Source: Mixophyes australis
Lineage: Eukaryota; Chordata; Amphibia; Anura; Limnodynastidae
Assembly (NCBI GenBank): GCA_036250195.1
Contig: JAVHZZ010000008.1
Location: 14,212,434 to 14,276,433 of the forward strand
Direction: 5' to 3'
DNA length: 64,000 nt
The translations under genes and the position numbers were made by a program. This document shows positions 23,711-34,959 of this stretch, one piece after another (within the stretch, counting starts at the first letter, position 1; each line of letters starts with the position of its first letter). The notes below the pieces were generated by a model. The model was not told the DNA's origin. It ran no database searches and was given only the letters and a program-made list of their open reading frames with translations.

Positions 23711-24006
23711 AGGCAAACCGAGGGGGGTTTCCCAGTGCCTGGAAATCCCCCTCCAAGCCTGGGGCACTGTATAATTGAGGTGGCTGGACCCTGCCCCCGC
23801 TTCACACAGCTCTGCTTGAAAAGAGAGAGCTGCATGTACCTAACAGTAGTGCACGTAGCATTGCCCATGTATATTATGGGGATAGGAAGAGTTGGAGAGC
23901 AGCCTAGTACTGTCTAAATGTATAGCCACGCCCCCATGCATGCTGGCCATGCCCACTGGCGGCATGGTGTGGAAACCCCCCTCTACAAATCCTGCGTTTG
24001 CCCTGG
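23711..24006. mobile_element. hAT-like MITE, related to 57088-57366
   Basis: The ends are inverted: 'aggcaaaccgaggggggttt' and 'cccctctacaaatcctgcgtttgccctg'-type sequence at the right (24000 region). The interior 'ggaaatcccc', 'ggggataggaaga' and 'gccatgcccactggcggc' is shared with the copy at 57 kb. Non-coding. Confidence 0.75.
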
Positions 24007-24385
24007 AGATGGGACAAGGGACCTAGTATAAGGGCCGATGGAACACCACCACTTTTTATACATACCTTAGTAGAAGTAAGGAGGTAGCAGCTATCTTAAA
24101 ACACAAATGAGGGTATCTGTGTGACATAAAGTTTGCTCAATTCCCTCCTGTGGGGTGAAACGTTCAGTATTATGACCCTTGTTCTTCCAATGCTGTTCTA
24201 GAAATTGGAATCTGTATTGGAAAAATAAGATTTCAGAGTAACAGATTTCTGGAGGCATAAAAACTGGTCTGTGCTGGTAAAGCTAAATTACAAGGCAGCT
24301 GTAAGCATATGGTCAGTATTGTCCTGATGATTACATTATACTGTGTATGAATAGGGTAATGGGACTTACTCATGTACATCTCAAG

Positions 24386-24532
24386 CAGGCCTGTCCAACC
24401 TGCGGCCCTCCAGGTGTTGTGAAACTACAAGTCCCAGCATGCCTTCCAGCTATCAACTGGTTGTCTACCGGCAAAGCATGCTGGGGCTTGTAGTTTCACA
24501 ACACCCGGAGGGCCGCAGGTTGGACAGGCCTG
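24386..24532. mobile_element. 147-bp palindromic hAT-type MITE
   Basis: Near-perfect hairpin. Ends CAGGCCTGTCCAACCTGCGG and CCGCAGGTTGGACAGGCCTG are exact reverse complements, with 'aactacaagtcccagcatgc' and its complement inside. Flanks ATCTCAAG (24378-24385) and ATCTAAAG (24533-24540) are an 8-bp duplication with one mismatch. Confidence 0.94.
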
Positions 24533-24663
24533 ATCTAAAGCTACAAAGTCACATCTCTAGTCTATCATTGAGCATAAGTATAAGTATTCCTCCAGGATAA
24601 TTGCTGCTACATGCGCCTTCCAGATTTCATAACTGCTGTTCATTTTCTTGTCCCAGACTGTGA

Positions 24664-25456
24664 CCGGGGGTTGGGTACGGTATCCTGGATCTTGGAATAT
24701 CGACACCCACTATAGCGGCAAAAAAACCCACCATGACTGTAATAACGGCGCCATTTAAATGTAGAACTAACTTAACACAGGGTTGGGTACGTTATTTTGA
24801 GTACCACAACGCCAACAACCAGCATGCCTACAAAGAACAATCGATTTGACCAAAAAACAACGTAAATATAATCAGACTTACCTAAAAAGTAAAGGTGCAG
24901 AGTTCCGATGCCTGGACAGCAAGTAATTGCGTAGACGGAGCTCTCCGGCACTTCACTTGGACGTCACTGAACAGTGCGACCTAGATACATGGCATCCAAA
25001 GGACGTGCCGGAGAGCTATAAAACATTTAAGCTGCGGGGTCCACACATTGCCGTAAATGAACATGTATCTGAGAAACACTGGTGTGCGACTGATGCTAAT
25101 TCCGAACATACGGATGCCGTTGCTTGAATTTGACGTCACGCAAGTCTAAAGTATAATGTGTAAACGTAAAGCGGCAATAGTACCAGCCGCAGCCTAGCCC
25201 TAACCCTTACATTAAAATGCCGCTTTAAATGTTAATATCGCTCACTTGCGTGACATCAAATTCAAGCGCCAGCATCCAGTATTTTCAGAATTAGCACCAG
25301 TTACAAAGCAGTGTTTTCGGAAATCTGCGCTGTCTGCGTTAAGGCAATTCTACATTTTAATTGATGTCGTTATTACAGTCATTGCAGGGTTTTTTGTTGC
25401 TATAGTGGGTGTCGGTATTCCAAGCGCCAGAATACAGACTACCACCGGCTTGATGG
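24664..25456. mobile_element. large fold-back element, about 790 bp
   Basis: The outer arm 'cttggaatatcgacacccac' near 24695 pairs with 'gtgggtgtcggtattccaag' near 25405. The arms extend through 'ataacg...gactgtaat' and its complement. A second inner inverted pair is 'tgaatttgacgtcacgcaag' (25125) with 'cttgcgtgacatcaaattca' (25245), surrounding 'aagcggc' words. Richer in CpG than its surroundings. The ORF inside has no recognisable domain. Confidence 0.8.
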
Positions 25457-26604
25457 TGCAAACCTCGTCATTAAGGCCCGCCTCCAGAACTAAGAGAACA
25501 CCTACGTTCAGTAGGTAGGTACGTATCTTGAGACTCAAAATACACGTTAGTACTATTTTTTACCACATAATCTTTACACGTATGTTCAGAGTATTATATG
25601 CGTCAACTCTAGATGTGGGTCACTCACTGTCAAGTTGAGTCATCAGCCCAATCCCAGGGGCGGGGCCTCAGACACAACGCGGATTGACACAGGTCCGTCG
25701 GGAGCGTGTCACATGGTCAGCGAGCTCTTCCAAGTGTACTGTTCGGTTTATGTATTTACTTTAGTTTTTGGCTGCAGCGTTTCTTTCGTCTCTTGGGCTC
25801 TCTAATTTTTTTGCTTCAGCATAAAGGTGGTTTTAGTTTAATTTCTAAATTATAACTCGCACTCTCCGGCAGCACGTCAGGGATAGGCTGTTGTGATAAT
25901 AGCACAATCCTAGCAGCCGCCAGCTTCACAGAGGCCCATTAGATGGAGCAGATAATGCTGGCTTTGTGAAGCCGCTGTCAGGGGAAAAATGAGATTCTGT
26001 TACTTCATTACGTGTTTTGTTGCTGCAGCAGAAACAACATCAGAATATTTGTTGCGTAAGTTCCAACCTGTCCTAAAAGCCTTTATCACTTCAGGGTGAG
26101 GACTGTCATGGACGCCGGCAGGAGGTAGACGTATTGTAGTACTTAATTCAAAATATGGGAACTGTCTGTTGTTTGTTCTGTTTTTTTTGCTGTAAATAAG
26201 ACTCAGAAAGGTAAAGTCACGGAGGAGATAGAAGCCCCGTAGAGCTTTCACGATAACACCAATGTACGTCTGTAGATAAATGCAATGTTACATTTACAAT
26301 ACAGATCGGAGGCTGGCGCAGATCAGTACCCACGTATATTATATACTGCCACTAGACTAGTCCGTTGGATCCTGGGAGTGCCCTCCCACTCCAGAGTAGC
26401 GCCACCCCCTTGGAAGTAGCCCCCCACCCCTGCTTCTTACCTTGGCAGGTGAGAGGTGAGGGCGGCATCCTCAGATTGGCAGTGTGACGCTTGGCTGTGA
26501 CATCATAGCCAGGCGCCACACTCCTAGCATAACACTGACACGGAGGAGGAGGAGCCAGCATTATGTCACTCATTCAGTCTTTTAGGTACCCTCTGCAGAC
26601 TAGG
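25457..26604. other. no recognised feature
   Basis: Mixed-composition DNA. The minus-strand ORFs at 26000-26251 and 26352-26573 look like chance. Confidence 0.35.
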
Positions 26605-26778
26605 GGGTAAATGTATTAAGTTGAGAGTTTTCCGGCGGGTTTCAAAAGTGGAGATGTTGCCTATAGCAACCAATCAGATTCTAGCTATCATTTTGTAGAA
26701 TGTACTAAATAAATGATAGCTAGAATCTGATTGGTTTTTCAAACCCACCGATAAACTCTCAGCTTGATACATTTACCC
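26605..26778. mobile_element. palindromic MITE, GGGTAAATGTATYAAG family
   Basis: The left arm GGGTAAATGTATTAAG...'gagttttccggcgggttt' and the right arm 'aaacccaccgataaactctc'...'cttgatacatttaccc' pair along most of the element. The centre holds 'caatcagattctagctatca' and its complement. Complete copy. Confidence 0.93.
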
Positions 26779-27102
26779 ATAGGTTTGTCTAACGTTTGTG
26801 CCGGCCCTTATTGTACCTGTAAAACAATTTGGAAGTGGCCAGGATCCCTCCTCAAATGTGTATACTAGAGATTAACAACATTATCAAAACAGCTCTACGG
26901 GATATTTGCCTAATTCTGCATTTGGATTCAATTTGGAATGAATTTTATAAGTTTCTCTGGAGTTATTTGGGCTTAAGTGTTTCTGCCTTCGTCATTCCAG
27001 CTCTAGACTAGATATTCTGCAAATGGCAAAATCTACAAATTAAAGGGTCCGATTCATGTTTGGATTTATGTCCATTTGCGTTAAATGGCTCTGCAACACA
27101 CT
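26779..27102. other. no recognised feature
   Basis: Spacer between two MITEs; no coding signal. Confidence 0.35.
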
Positions 27103-27424
27103 GGGCCTGATTCATTAAGGAAATTAAAGCAAAGAAAAATAAGTAACTTTGCACCTTGGTAAAACCATGTTGCATTGGAGGGGGAGGTAAATGTAAAATG
27201 TGGGGACAGATTTATAGTTGGGGTAGGATATGTCCTAGATCAACTTTAAATTTCATTGTACGAATAAAGCTATCAGGTATTTGTGTGCTAGATGAAAATA
27301 CAGCTCGAATTTTCCATATGTGCAAAATAATAAACTAATTTGCACCCCTTGCATTGTAACATGGTTTTGCCAAGGTTCAAAGTTACTCATTTATTTGCTT
27401 TACTTTCCTTAATGAATCAGGCCC
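27103..27424. mobile_element. complete MITE with GGGCCTGATTCATTAAGG ends
   Basis: Inverted ends GGGCCTGATTCATTAAGG and CCTTAATGAATCAGGCCC. The arms continue as 'ttgcaccttggtaaaaccatg' and the reverse complement side 'catggttttgccaaggttca'. The 322-bp copy is uninterrupted and provides the empty-site reference for the copy split by an insertion at 50998-52283. Confidence 0.93.
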
Positions 27425-27800
27425 ATTGTATGAACAGTACCTATTGAAATCATCTTTATTTATTTATTTAATAAATGTAAAAATAAATACGAAATGTATT
27501 ATATTTGAAAATAAATATTTGGATAAATGACTATACTGTTAGGTGCTGTTATTTTATTATATGATCAATAAAAAGTTTTATGTGCTTTAATGCACTTACG
27601 GATGTGCGTGTATTGCAGTCAGTTCTGTGTCTACGTACGGCAAGTACTGTTTAGGTAGAGCGTATCTTAAGATGCGATTGGATTTCGATACAGCCTCAAC
27701 TATGCTCAAGCTGCATTGCCCTTTTTAAAAGCCCAACTTATATGCAAGTACCGTTCAAACATAAATCAGGCGTGATGGAATGACTAAACAATAGCAGCAC
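27425..27800. repeat. dispersed repeat fragment (family at 9.1 and 39.6 kb)
   Basis: 'gtcagttctgtgtctacg' and 'tgtttaggtagagcgta' at 27618-27664 match the reverse complement of 39805-39870. Adjacent to the MITE end, as at 9.09 kb. Confidence 0.6.
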
Positions 27801-28559
27801 TTGAAGATTGCGCCTCTGGAACCTTACAGTCTGTTCTGCCGCACAATTTGATTATCACAAATTTCCGTCGTAGCATCACTCATCTCTACATTACATATTA
27901 ATAAACTGGTGATGGAATAGTTTGTAATAATGTAAAAATAATATAGAATTTTTTCCTACTGTACGTGTTACTTCCCATTATATATTGTTTGTTTCCTATC
28001 ATTTCATATATAAACCATTGATATTTCTGAATACTGTTGGCAAATGTGACAGTAATGCTGAGGATCAAATTCATACCAAAATGAAGGTTGTTTAAGATCT
28101 ACCAGACGACCATCTCTGTCCAGTTATGGGACCCACGGAGCTCAGCTGTCATTGTTGTTTCACCATCTGTACAGCTGCCCACTGAGGTCACTTGTGATTG
28201 CTGTTACCATCTCTGTCTGGCTCCTGGACCCTCTGCAGCCGGCTGTCAGTATCCTGGACCTTATCTTGTCAAGCTGCAGAAACTGCCGCCTCCATTAACC
28301 CCAGCTAAGGTGCAGTATAGTATAGTATCACCACTTCCATTGTCCTGCACAATTTGTATCATTTGTTCATTCCCCCTCTCTCATCACCTACCCTCTTTCT
28401 CCTATTCACTTTTACCAAACTTCTTTCTAAAGTCTTCTTCTTTCTCCATCATCCTATTTCTCCCTCCCCTATTATTATTTCCCCTTCAGTACTTCCCTCC
28501 TCGCTCGTCTGTACACATTAACTGTTTTGTCTCCTGCCCCCACCACTCTCACCAGCCTA
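27801..28559. other. no supported gene; pyrimidine-rich lead into LINE relic
   Basis: C/T-rich plus strand from about 28290. The 158-residue ORF at 28088-28564 is Ser/Pro/Leu-rich with no recognisable domain. It may be degraded 5' sequence of the LINE that follows. Confidence 0.35.
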
Positions 28560-30060
28560 CATAAACAGAAATAAACCTCACACCCACAAATCCTCTTTGC
28601 ATGTCCTCTTTCTCACCCTGATCCTTCTCATGGCTGCTGGTGACAAACCCTGGACCACGTACAATCCCCACTCTCTGCTCACGCTCCTCTCTGCACCCCA
28701 AAGCTTTACAACCTCCCTGTTCTTCCAATCCCGCCAACCACATCCACATATCTCCACTACCCTCTCTTCCCTTCTCCTGTGCTCTATGGAACGCCAGATC
28801 TGTTGGAAACAAACTTACATCCATCTATGATCCGTTAATTTCTAGATCCCTCAACCTCCTTGTCCATTACAGAATCATCCCCTGCAGCTCTCTCCTACTG
28901 GGGGACTCTCCCTCAGCTACAGTCCCAGAATTGGAAACAGACGATGTGGTGGAGTAGACATTCTGTTTTCTCCAAGCTGAACCCTCTGTATCTTCACTCT
29001 CATTCACTTTCTTTGAAGTCCTCACTATCTATTTTATCTTCTTCATCTTTGTGTTGCTGTCAAACTTCTTTCACTTATTTCCTCTTTTGGCCTCTCCCAG
29101 TGGACCTCATCTCCCGCCCACTGTGATGGACGCTCCCTTGTCTTTGTCTTTTCCCACTACTGCTCCATCTCTAATTACTCCAAATTAGCCTTCCCACTCT
29201 CCGACAACAACCTCCTTTCCCTCAGTTTCACCTTACCTCATGCACCTGAATCCACACAGATACAGCGACACCGAAGTACTCATAGCCCAATCCACTTCTC
29301 ATTTACACTAAAACAACTACTTTGTCCTATGACTGCATTGTCCAGCATCAGCCGCCTCTTTCTACAACAAAACACTCACTTCAGCTCTAGACATTGCAGC
29401 TCCAGCTACCACATACAGTCTACGTCTATCTATTCTTGACATCGAGACTCTCTCACAGTCCTGTCGACTCCACCTTAGAAGCATTGTCAGAATAAGCCTC
29501 TTCTCTTGCCAAACATGTTACCAAAACTCTTATTCATTCACTTATCACCTCCGTCTTGACTACTGCAACCTTCTACCATCTGGCATTCCCGACGCCCATA
29601 TATCCCCACTTCAATCCATCCTAAATGCTGCTGCAAAACTGATCTTCCTCTCTCACCGCTCCACATCTGCTGCACCACTTTGCAAATCCCTACACTGGCT
29701 CCCTGAGTCCTGCAGAATCTAATTAAAATTACTCACCCATACCAACAAAACCCTCAAAAACACTACCCATTCATATATCTCAAATCTCATTTCTAAATGC
29801 TCTCCCTTCTACCCTCTTAGATCTACCTCTGACCTGCACCTTATCTTGTCTCTGGCAACCACCTCTCACTCCCACCTACAAGACTTCTCCCGTGCTGCTC
29901 CCCAGTTATGGAATTCCCTACCAGTCCCAATCAGACTCTCCCACAGCCTTCAAATCTTTAGACATTCTCTAAAAATCCATCTCTTTATTAGAGCTTACCT
30001 TATCTCCGATGACACTATTCACACTACTACACCCTAACAGCTGTCCCAATCTCCACTCTG
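28560..30060 (+). pseudogene. L2-like non-LTR retrotransposon relic (endonuclease start and RT C-terminal part)
   Basis: Degenerate LINE. Near 28780-28870 the translation reads CALWNARSVGNKLTSIYDPL followed by ISRSLNLL, the opening of an apurinic endonuclease domain. From about 29523 other frames give SLITSVLDYCNLL-, LQSILNAAAKLI- and LHWLPES-like segments, then DFSRAAPQLWNSLPVPIRLS and LQIFRHSLKIHLFIRAYL. These are the C-terminal part of L2/CR1-clade reverse transcriptases. About 2 kb that a full ORF would need between these parts is missing, and several frameshifts and stops are present. Assignment to the L2 side rests on recalled motifs. Confidence 0.82.
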
Positions 30061-32394
30061 AGCTTAAAATGTGTTTAATTTATAAAATATACTATTTTAC
30101 ACTCTCCAGTTTGTACTTGTAATTGGATGTATTGGCCCTGTAAATGCCAGTCCAACACTAAACATCATCTTTTTTGTTGGTAGACTTTTCCACTCTGTGG
30201 TTACTGAAGATTTGAATATGATGTTTCGGTTAAACTGAAGTAGGCAGCATGTATTAGACAGAAGGAAAGGAGGGAACAGCTAGAAAACTGCTCAGTGATG
30301 TGGTAACTGTAAATTGAATTTAAAATGATGTTTGCAGCACATAAAAGCTCTAAATTACACCGTTGCTATAATTTAATTTCAAAATTTCCACAATTTTATT
30401 ATAATTTGTCTGAATTCATAACTGACTTGCATGTGTATAGCCTAGGAATGGCCAGATTGGCAATTATTACATGTATATGGCAAAACTGGACAGATCTGGC
30501 CATTTAGCGATTATGAACGCATGCACAGACATACAACACTCAAAGATAATTATATTTATTCTGATCAAATTATTCCTGGTGAGTTTGTATGCCAATACAA
30601 GATCACTTCTATCCACTTTACCTGATGTACAATACATTGTTCAGAATGAACCTGAGTATCCAATGCAGCTCTGTTAAAAAGTGTTATCTCCCCTCTGAAA
30701 TACAGACAGCCGAAGCTCCTCCCAAATCTTTAGGACATTGTCCTAATGGATTTTGATAAAGGTCAAAAAGCTGAGACTGCCATCATCTGAAGCGCTACGA
30801 CATAACCTGGCCCTCCCCTGTGTATGCGGATCAACCAATCAAAGCAGTGCATTTCCGCAGAGCAAGTCTGTCAGGATGTCAGTCCCTCTGTGTCTGCTCT
30901 GTTAGAAAAGCACCTCTCTCCTAATATGGACTGTGGCAAGAGCTCCCTTCTTGTGACACAGGCACCCTCAGGTGATTCACACATGGACAACTTCTTGCTT
31001 CAAATTAAGTGCTTTCATTGATGCACCACAATAAACAGCAAACCACCAGGTAACCTACCACTTACTAGTCCCAGGTTCCCTAACTGGTCACCGGCCACTA
31101 ACTGGCCTTGGTCACGATATGCACATGCCCAGTTCAGTCTCCCACAGCCTTGGCTTGACAGACAGCAGACACTCCCACTTTGCCTTTAAAAGGAAGTCCC
31201 TTCAGTTTCTCTGTAATCACCCTTGATTGCAGACAAACCTTGTCAGCACTTGATCTGAACTGTTTACTTGCAGACTGTCAGCTGCACAGCTGATTTAACT
31301 CTTAGAGGCCCATGGCCACTCCCTTTTTCACAAAACATATTAGTTAGGTATGAACACTATAGTTATTTCATGTGTATTATTCAGCCTAGCAATATTCATA
31401 TATTAATGTTACATAGTTTTACTATGATAGCAAATCTAAAGTTTTTTGCTTTTTTTTAGGAATTTGTCTGCAATTAGATAATTTTGATGACATTAATTAA
31501 ACTATTTGAGAGTAAGGCTTAATAAAAATGACTTTTGAGAATTCAGCTCTATACATGATTTTGAAATAAACACAGTTTAACAGAACTAATCTAACACTGC
31601 GGTGTGTTTGCTCCTTCATGCGCTGAAAACAAAATTCTCTCCTTGCTCGCTAAGCAAGCTGTCCATAAAATGCACAATGACTGTTTCAAAAACACATTAT
31701 ATTTGTAAAAAGTGTTATTAAGGGGGCTTATTACCGGTCTTTATTATGTAAACAGTGCAAATTTCCCCTTTCGAAGACGAAGCCTTTTAGTAAGAAGAAA
31801 TCCCATGGCATAAAAATGATTAATATCGCCAATATTGTCCTATTTGTTGTCACCCATAATGAACTTGGAGCTTATTTGACATATTAATGTGTAAAGAGAA
31901 TTAAATGGGTAAATCACTATATATCTTCCCTTACAACGGGCAAGCAGACGGCGCCGCATTACTCCGGATACCGTGAAGCGCTGTTTGAGGACGTGCCTCT
32001 TTGATGCTGTAAGAAGCCCAAAGCCCATTTGTACCCAATCAATCAAAGAGATTGTTCAATAACAATTCATCCTTAGAAAAATGTAGGCTGTGTATTGCTG
32101 CCAAGTTCACTTACTCCACGGGTTGTTTGCCACAAGTGTCTAGCAGATGAGTTAGAGCTTCCCACAGGCAGAGTTATTTGTATAACAGACTGTACTAGAC
32201 AATTTGCATTCATGAATTGGCGTCAAATGTTCCCTTTAAAAGGATCTTTTCATCTGTTAATGCAGCCACTTTGTAAATTGTTTGTTGCTTACAGTAGAGT
32301 AAAAATGTTGCAATGATTCAGCCCAAAATGGATCTAGCTAAAAATTAAATCTATAAAAAGAATAAAACAGCAGAAATAAGACCAAATATGGAGT
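30061..32394. other. no gene recognised
   Basis: AT-rich. The short ORFs (for example 30824-31021) show no domain. No repeat family shared with the rest of the window was noticed. Confidence 0.35.
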
Positions 32395-33415
32395 ACGGGG
32401 GAGAGAGGGGAGGGGGGGATACAGCGGGGGCAAAAAGACAGAAGGGGGGGCAGGGATACAAATAAGGTGAGGAAGGTAGAGACTGGGAGAAGAGGGGGAA
32501 GAAGGAGGAAATAGAGAGTATAGAGGATCGGGGGCAGAGAGAAAGGAGTGAGAGAGGAAGAGAGAGAGAGACTGGGGGTAGAGGGGAAGGAAGGAGGAAA
32601 TAGAGGATGGGAAACAGAGAGAACGTAGTGAGAGAAAGAGAGAGAGAGCGAGACTGGGAGTAGAGGGGAGTGAAATAGGAAAAGGGGGGTATAGGGGATG
32701 AGAGAGAGAAAGGAGTGAGAGAAAGAAAGAAAGGAAGAGAGAGAAGGTGAAAGAGAGAGAGAGAGAGAGACTGGGAGTAGAGGGGAAAGAAGGAAGAAAT
32801 AGAGGGTATAAAGGATGGGGGCAGAGAGAGAGGAGAGAGAGAGTAGAGGGGAGTGAAACAGGAAAAGGGGGGATATAGAGGATGGGAGAAAGGAGTGTGA
32901 GAAAGAAAAAGAGAAAGAAGGCGAAAGGAAGAGAGAGAGAGAGACTGGGAGTAGAGGGGAAAGAAGGAGGAAATAAAGGAAATAGAGCATGGGAGAAAGG
33001 AAGAGAGAGAAAGCGGAAGAGAGAGAGAGACTGGGAGTATATGGGGAGAGAAGGAGGAAATAGAGTGAATAGAGGAAGTGAGAGAGGGTGAAAGAAAGAG
33101 GCTGGGAGTAAAGGGGAGAGATGGAGGAAATTGGGGGTATAGAGGATGGGAGAGAGAAAGGAGTGAGAGAAGAAAAGAGAGGAAGACAGAGAGAGAGAGA
33201 GATGAAGAGCAAGAGACCAGCAGTAGAGGGTAAAGAAAGAGGCAATGGGAGGTATAGAAGATGTGAGAGAGAATGGAGAGAGAGAAATGAAGAGAAATAA
33301 ACTGGGAGTAGAGGGGAGAGATGGAGGAAATGGGGGGTATAGAGGATGGGAGAGAGAAAGGAGTGAGAGAAGGAAAGAGAGGAAGACAGAGAGAAGGAGA
33401 GAATGAGAAGGAAAA
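32395..33415. repeat. polypurine array, about 1 kb, irregular units
   Basis: Nearly pure G/A on the plus strand. The phrase 'gactgggagtagagggga' recurs at irregular 70-180 bp spacing (for example 32571, 32655, 32771, 32946, 33031, 33301), with 'gaggaaatagag' and 'gagagaaaggagtgagag' between. The 364-residue minus-strand ORF of Ser/Leu/Phe/Pro is a by-product of this composition. Confidence 0.95.
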
Positions 33416-33639
33416 CTAGCTCCACCACTGCGGGAATAATGGAGGGTATATAACTTTGACTGTATTGGGTGTTCGTGGATTAGGTTCTAGGAGCTGTTCT
33501 TGGGTCACATGTGTATGATGTGCCCACATGGAATCACAACTGTCTGGTAATTGTACATCCATCTGTCTGCAGTGATATCTATGGAATAAAGTGTGTTTTG
33601 GTTGCAACAATCCGTCTAGGTGACTTCAAAGTTGCCCAA

Positions 33640-34020
33640 TAGGACGTGAGGTGCTCCCAGTTTGGCTACCAAGTGATCACCATCTCCCCATATTGAAGCA
33701 TTGCTTTCCTGATGGAAGGAGTGTGTTCCAGGATGGCCCCATCCACAGAACATGTGTGGTTATCCAATGGTTTGATGAGCAGGACACTGATATTATCCAT
33801 AGTGACTTCTCATTCTCACCAGATCTGAACCTAATTAAGTATTTATGGGAGATTGTGGAGAGATGTCTGAGTATGTTCCACCACCATCAACCAGGAGTCA
33901 GTTGAGCGACTCTCTTGCGGATGACGGAGCTGCGTCATTCCTGCACCAATCCAAACATTGGTAGACTCAAGGGCACACAAGAAGCATTAGACTCCCGTGG
34001 TGGTTCAACACGTATTAAGT
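33640..34020 (+). pseudogene. Tc1-like transposase relic, C-terminal fragment
   Basis: The plus translation includes VFQDGPIHRTCVVIQWFDEQ and FSPDLNLIKYLWEIVERCL, recognisable as the end of a Tc1-type DDE domain (usual form SPDLNPIEHLW). A stop after HHHQPGVS and later frame changes show decay. No terminal repeats identified. Confidence 0.82.
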
Positions 34021-34733
34021 AACTTTACATTGTATTTATGTATTTTGTCCCCTACCTGTATGTGATACCTTTTTACAGTATGCTAATTCTAGATACTATG
34101 CACCATTTGGAAATTGTCCTTATAATTCCAGTACATTTTAGCCCAGACCATAGCACACTCCTTCAACTTTTTCTTTTTGCTTCTAAAGTTTTAATCGAGC
34201 AGCTCTGTAACAATTGCCTTTATTGAAATAATTTGATCACGTTCTCTTCCACTTCTACAAAGAATAAGAAACACTTAAATAGCAATAAGTTAAAAACTTT
34301 CAAGCGGTTAGAGTCCTATGGCATTCTGCTGCAAAAGCTTGAAATAAATAGACAAGTTAAACTGACTATACGAAGTAAATATAACACGCAAGACAATAGA
34401 GGCTGCTCTGTGTACTGATTACCCAATCAATACAAAGCTCTTCACAGGAATACTTAAGGAGTCCGAGACGCACACCAGATGTTATTCTGATGGCGAGAAT
34501 GCAGATTAGATTGCGGGCTTCATGGTTCTGAGTCATTTCATGATGAATTGTTCAAAGAAATGTCCACTATACAATTCTGCAAACTAAAGTTCATAAGAAT
34601 TGGCCGAATACATTAAAGTATTTTTTAGAATTGGTGTTCATATCGATATTCTCTTTATTATCTACCGCATATTTTGCAACATTTATGAAACCTACTGCAC
34701 AGGAAAAACATGCCATAATCTATACCAACCAGG
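34021..34733. other. no recognised feature
   Basis: AT-rich spacer with chance ORFs. Confidence 0.35.
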
Positions 34734-34913
34734 GGGTAAATCAATCAAGCTGAGAGTTTCCAGTGGGTTTGAAAAGTGGAGATGTTGCCTATAGCAACCA
34801 ATCAGATTCTAGTCATCATTCTACAAAGTGACAGCTAGAATCTGATTGGTTGCTATAGGTAACATCTCCACTTTTCCAACCCACCGAAATCTCGCAGCTT
34901 GATACATTTACCC
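34734..34913. mobile_element. palindromic MITE, GGGTAAATGTATYAAG family
   Basis: Left arm GGGTAAATCAATCAAGCTG, right arm CAGCTTGATACATTTACCC. The centre has 'gttgcctatagcaaccaatc' and the complement 'ggttgctataggtaacatc'. Complete copy. Confidence 0.93.
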
Positions 34914-34959
34914 CAGATGTGCAAGGGAGCGATCTCTCATTTTGTGCCCCACTGTACAC

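Noticed and set aside
24386..24532. Intrinsic terminator-like or structured RNA hairpin
   Set aside because: The 8-bp target duplication and CAG...CTG ends identify a hAT-type MITE.
28088..28564. 158-residue plus-strand ORF
   Set aside because: Pyrimidine-rich, low complexity, no domain. It lies at the front of a LINE relic.
28640..29126. Host gene exons from LINE-region ORFs
   Set aside because: CALWNARSV- and LWNSLP-type motifs identify retrotransposon endonuclease and reverse transcriptase remnants.
32334..33428. 364-residue minus-strand ORF rich in Ser, Leu, Pro and Phe
   Set aside because: It is produced by a polypurine tract on the other strand. It has no domain and the composition is fully explained by the GA repeats.
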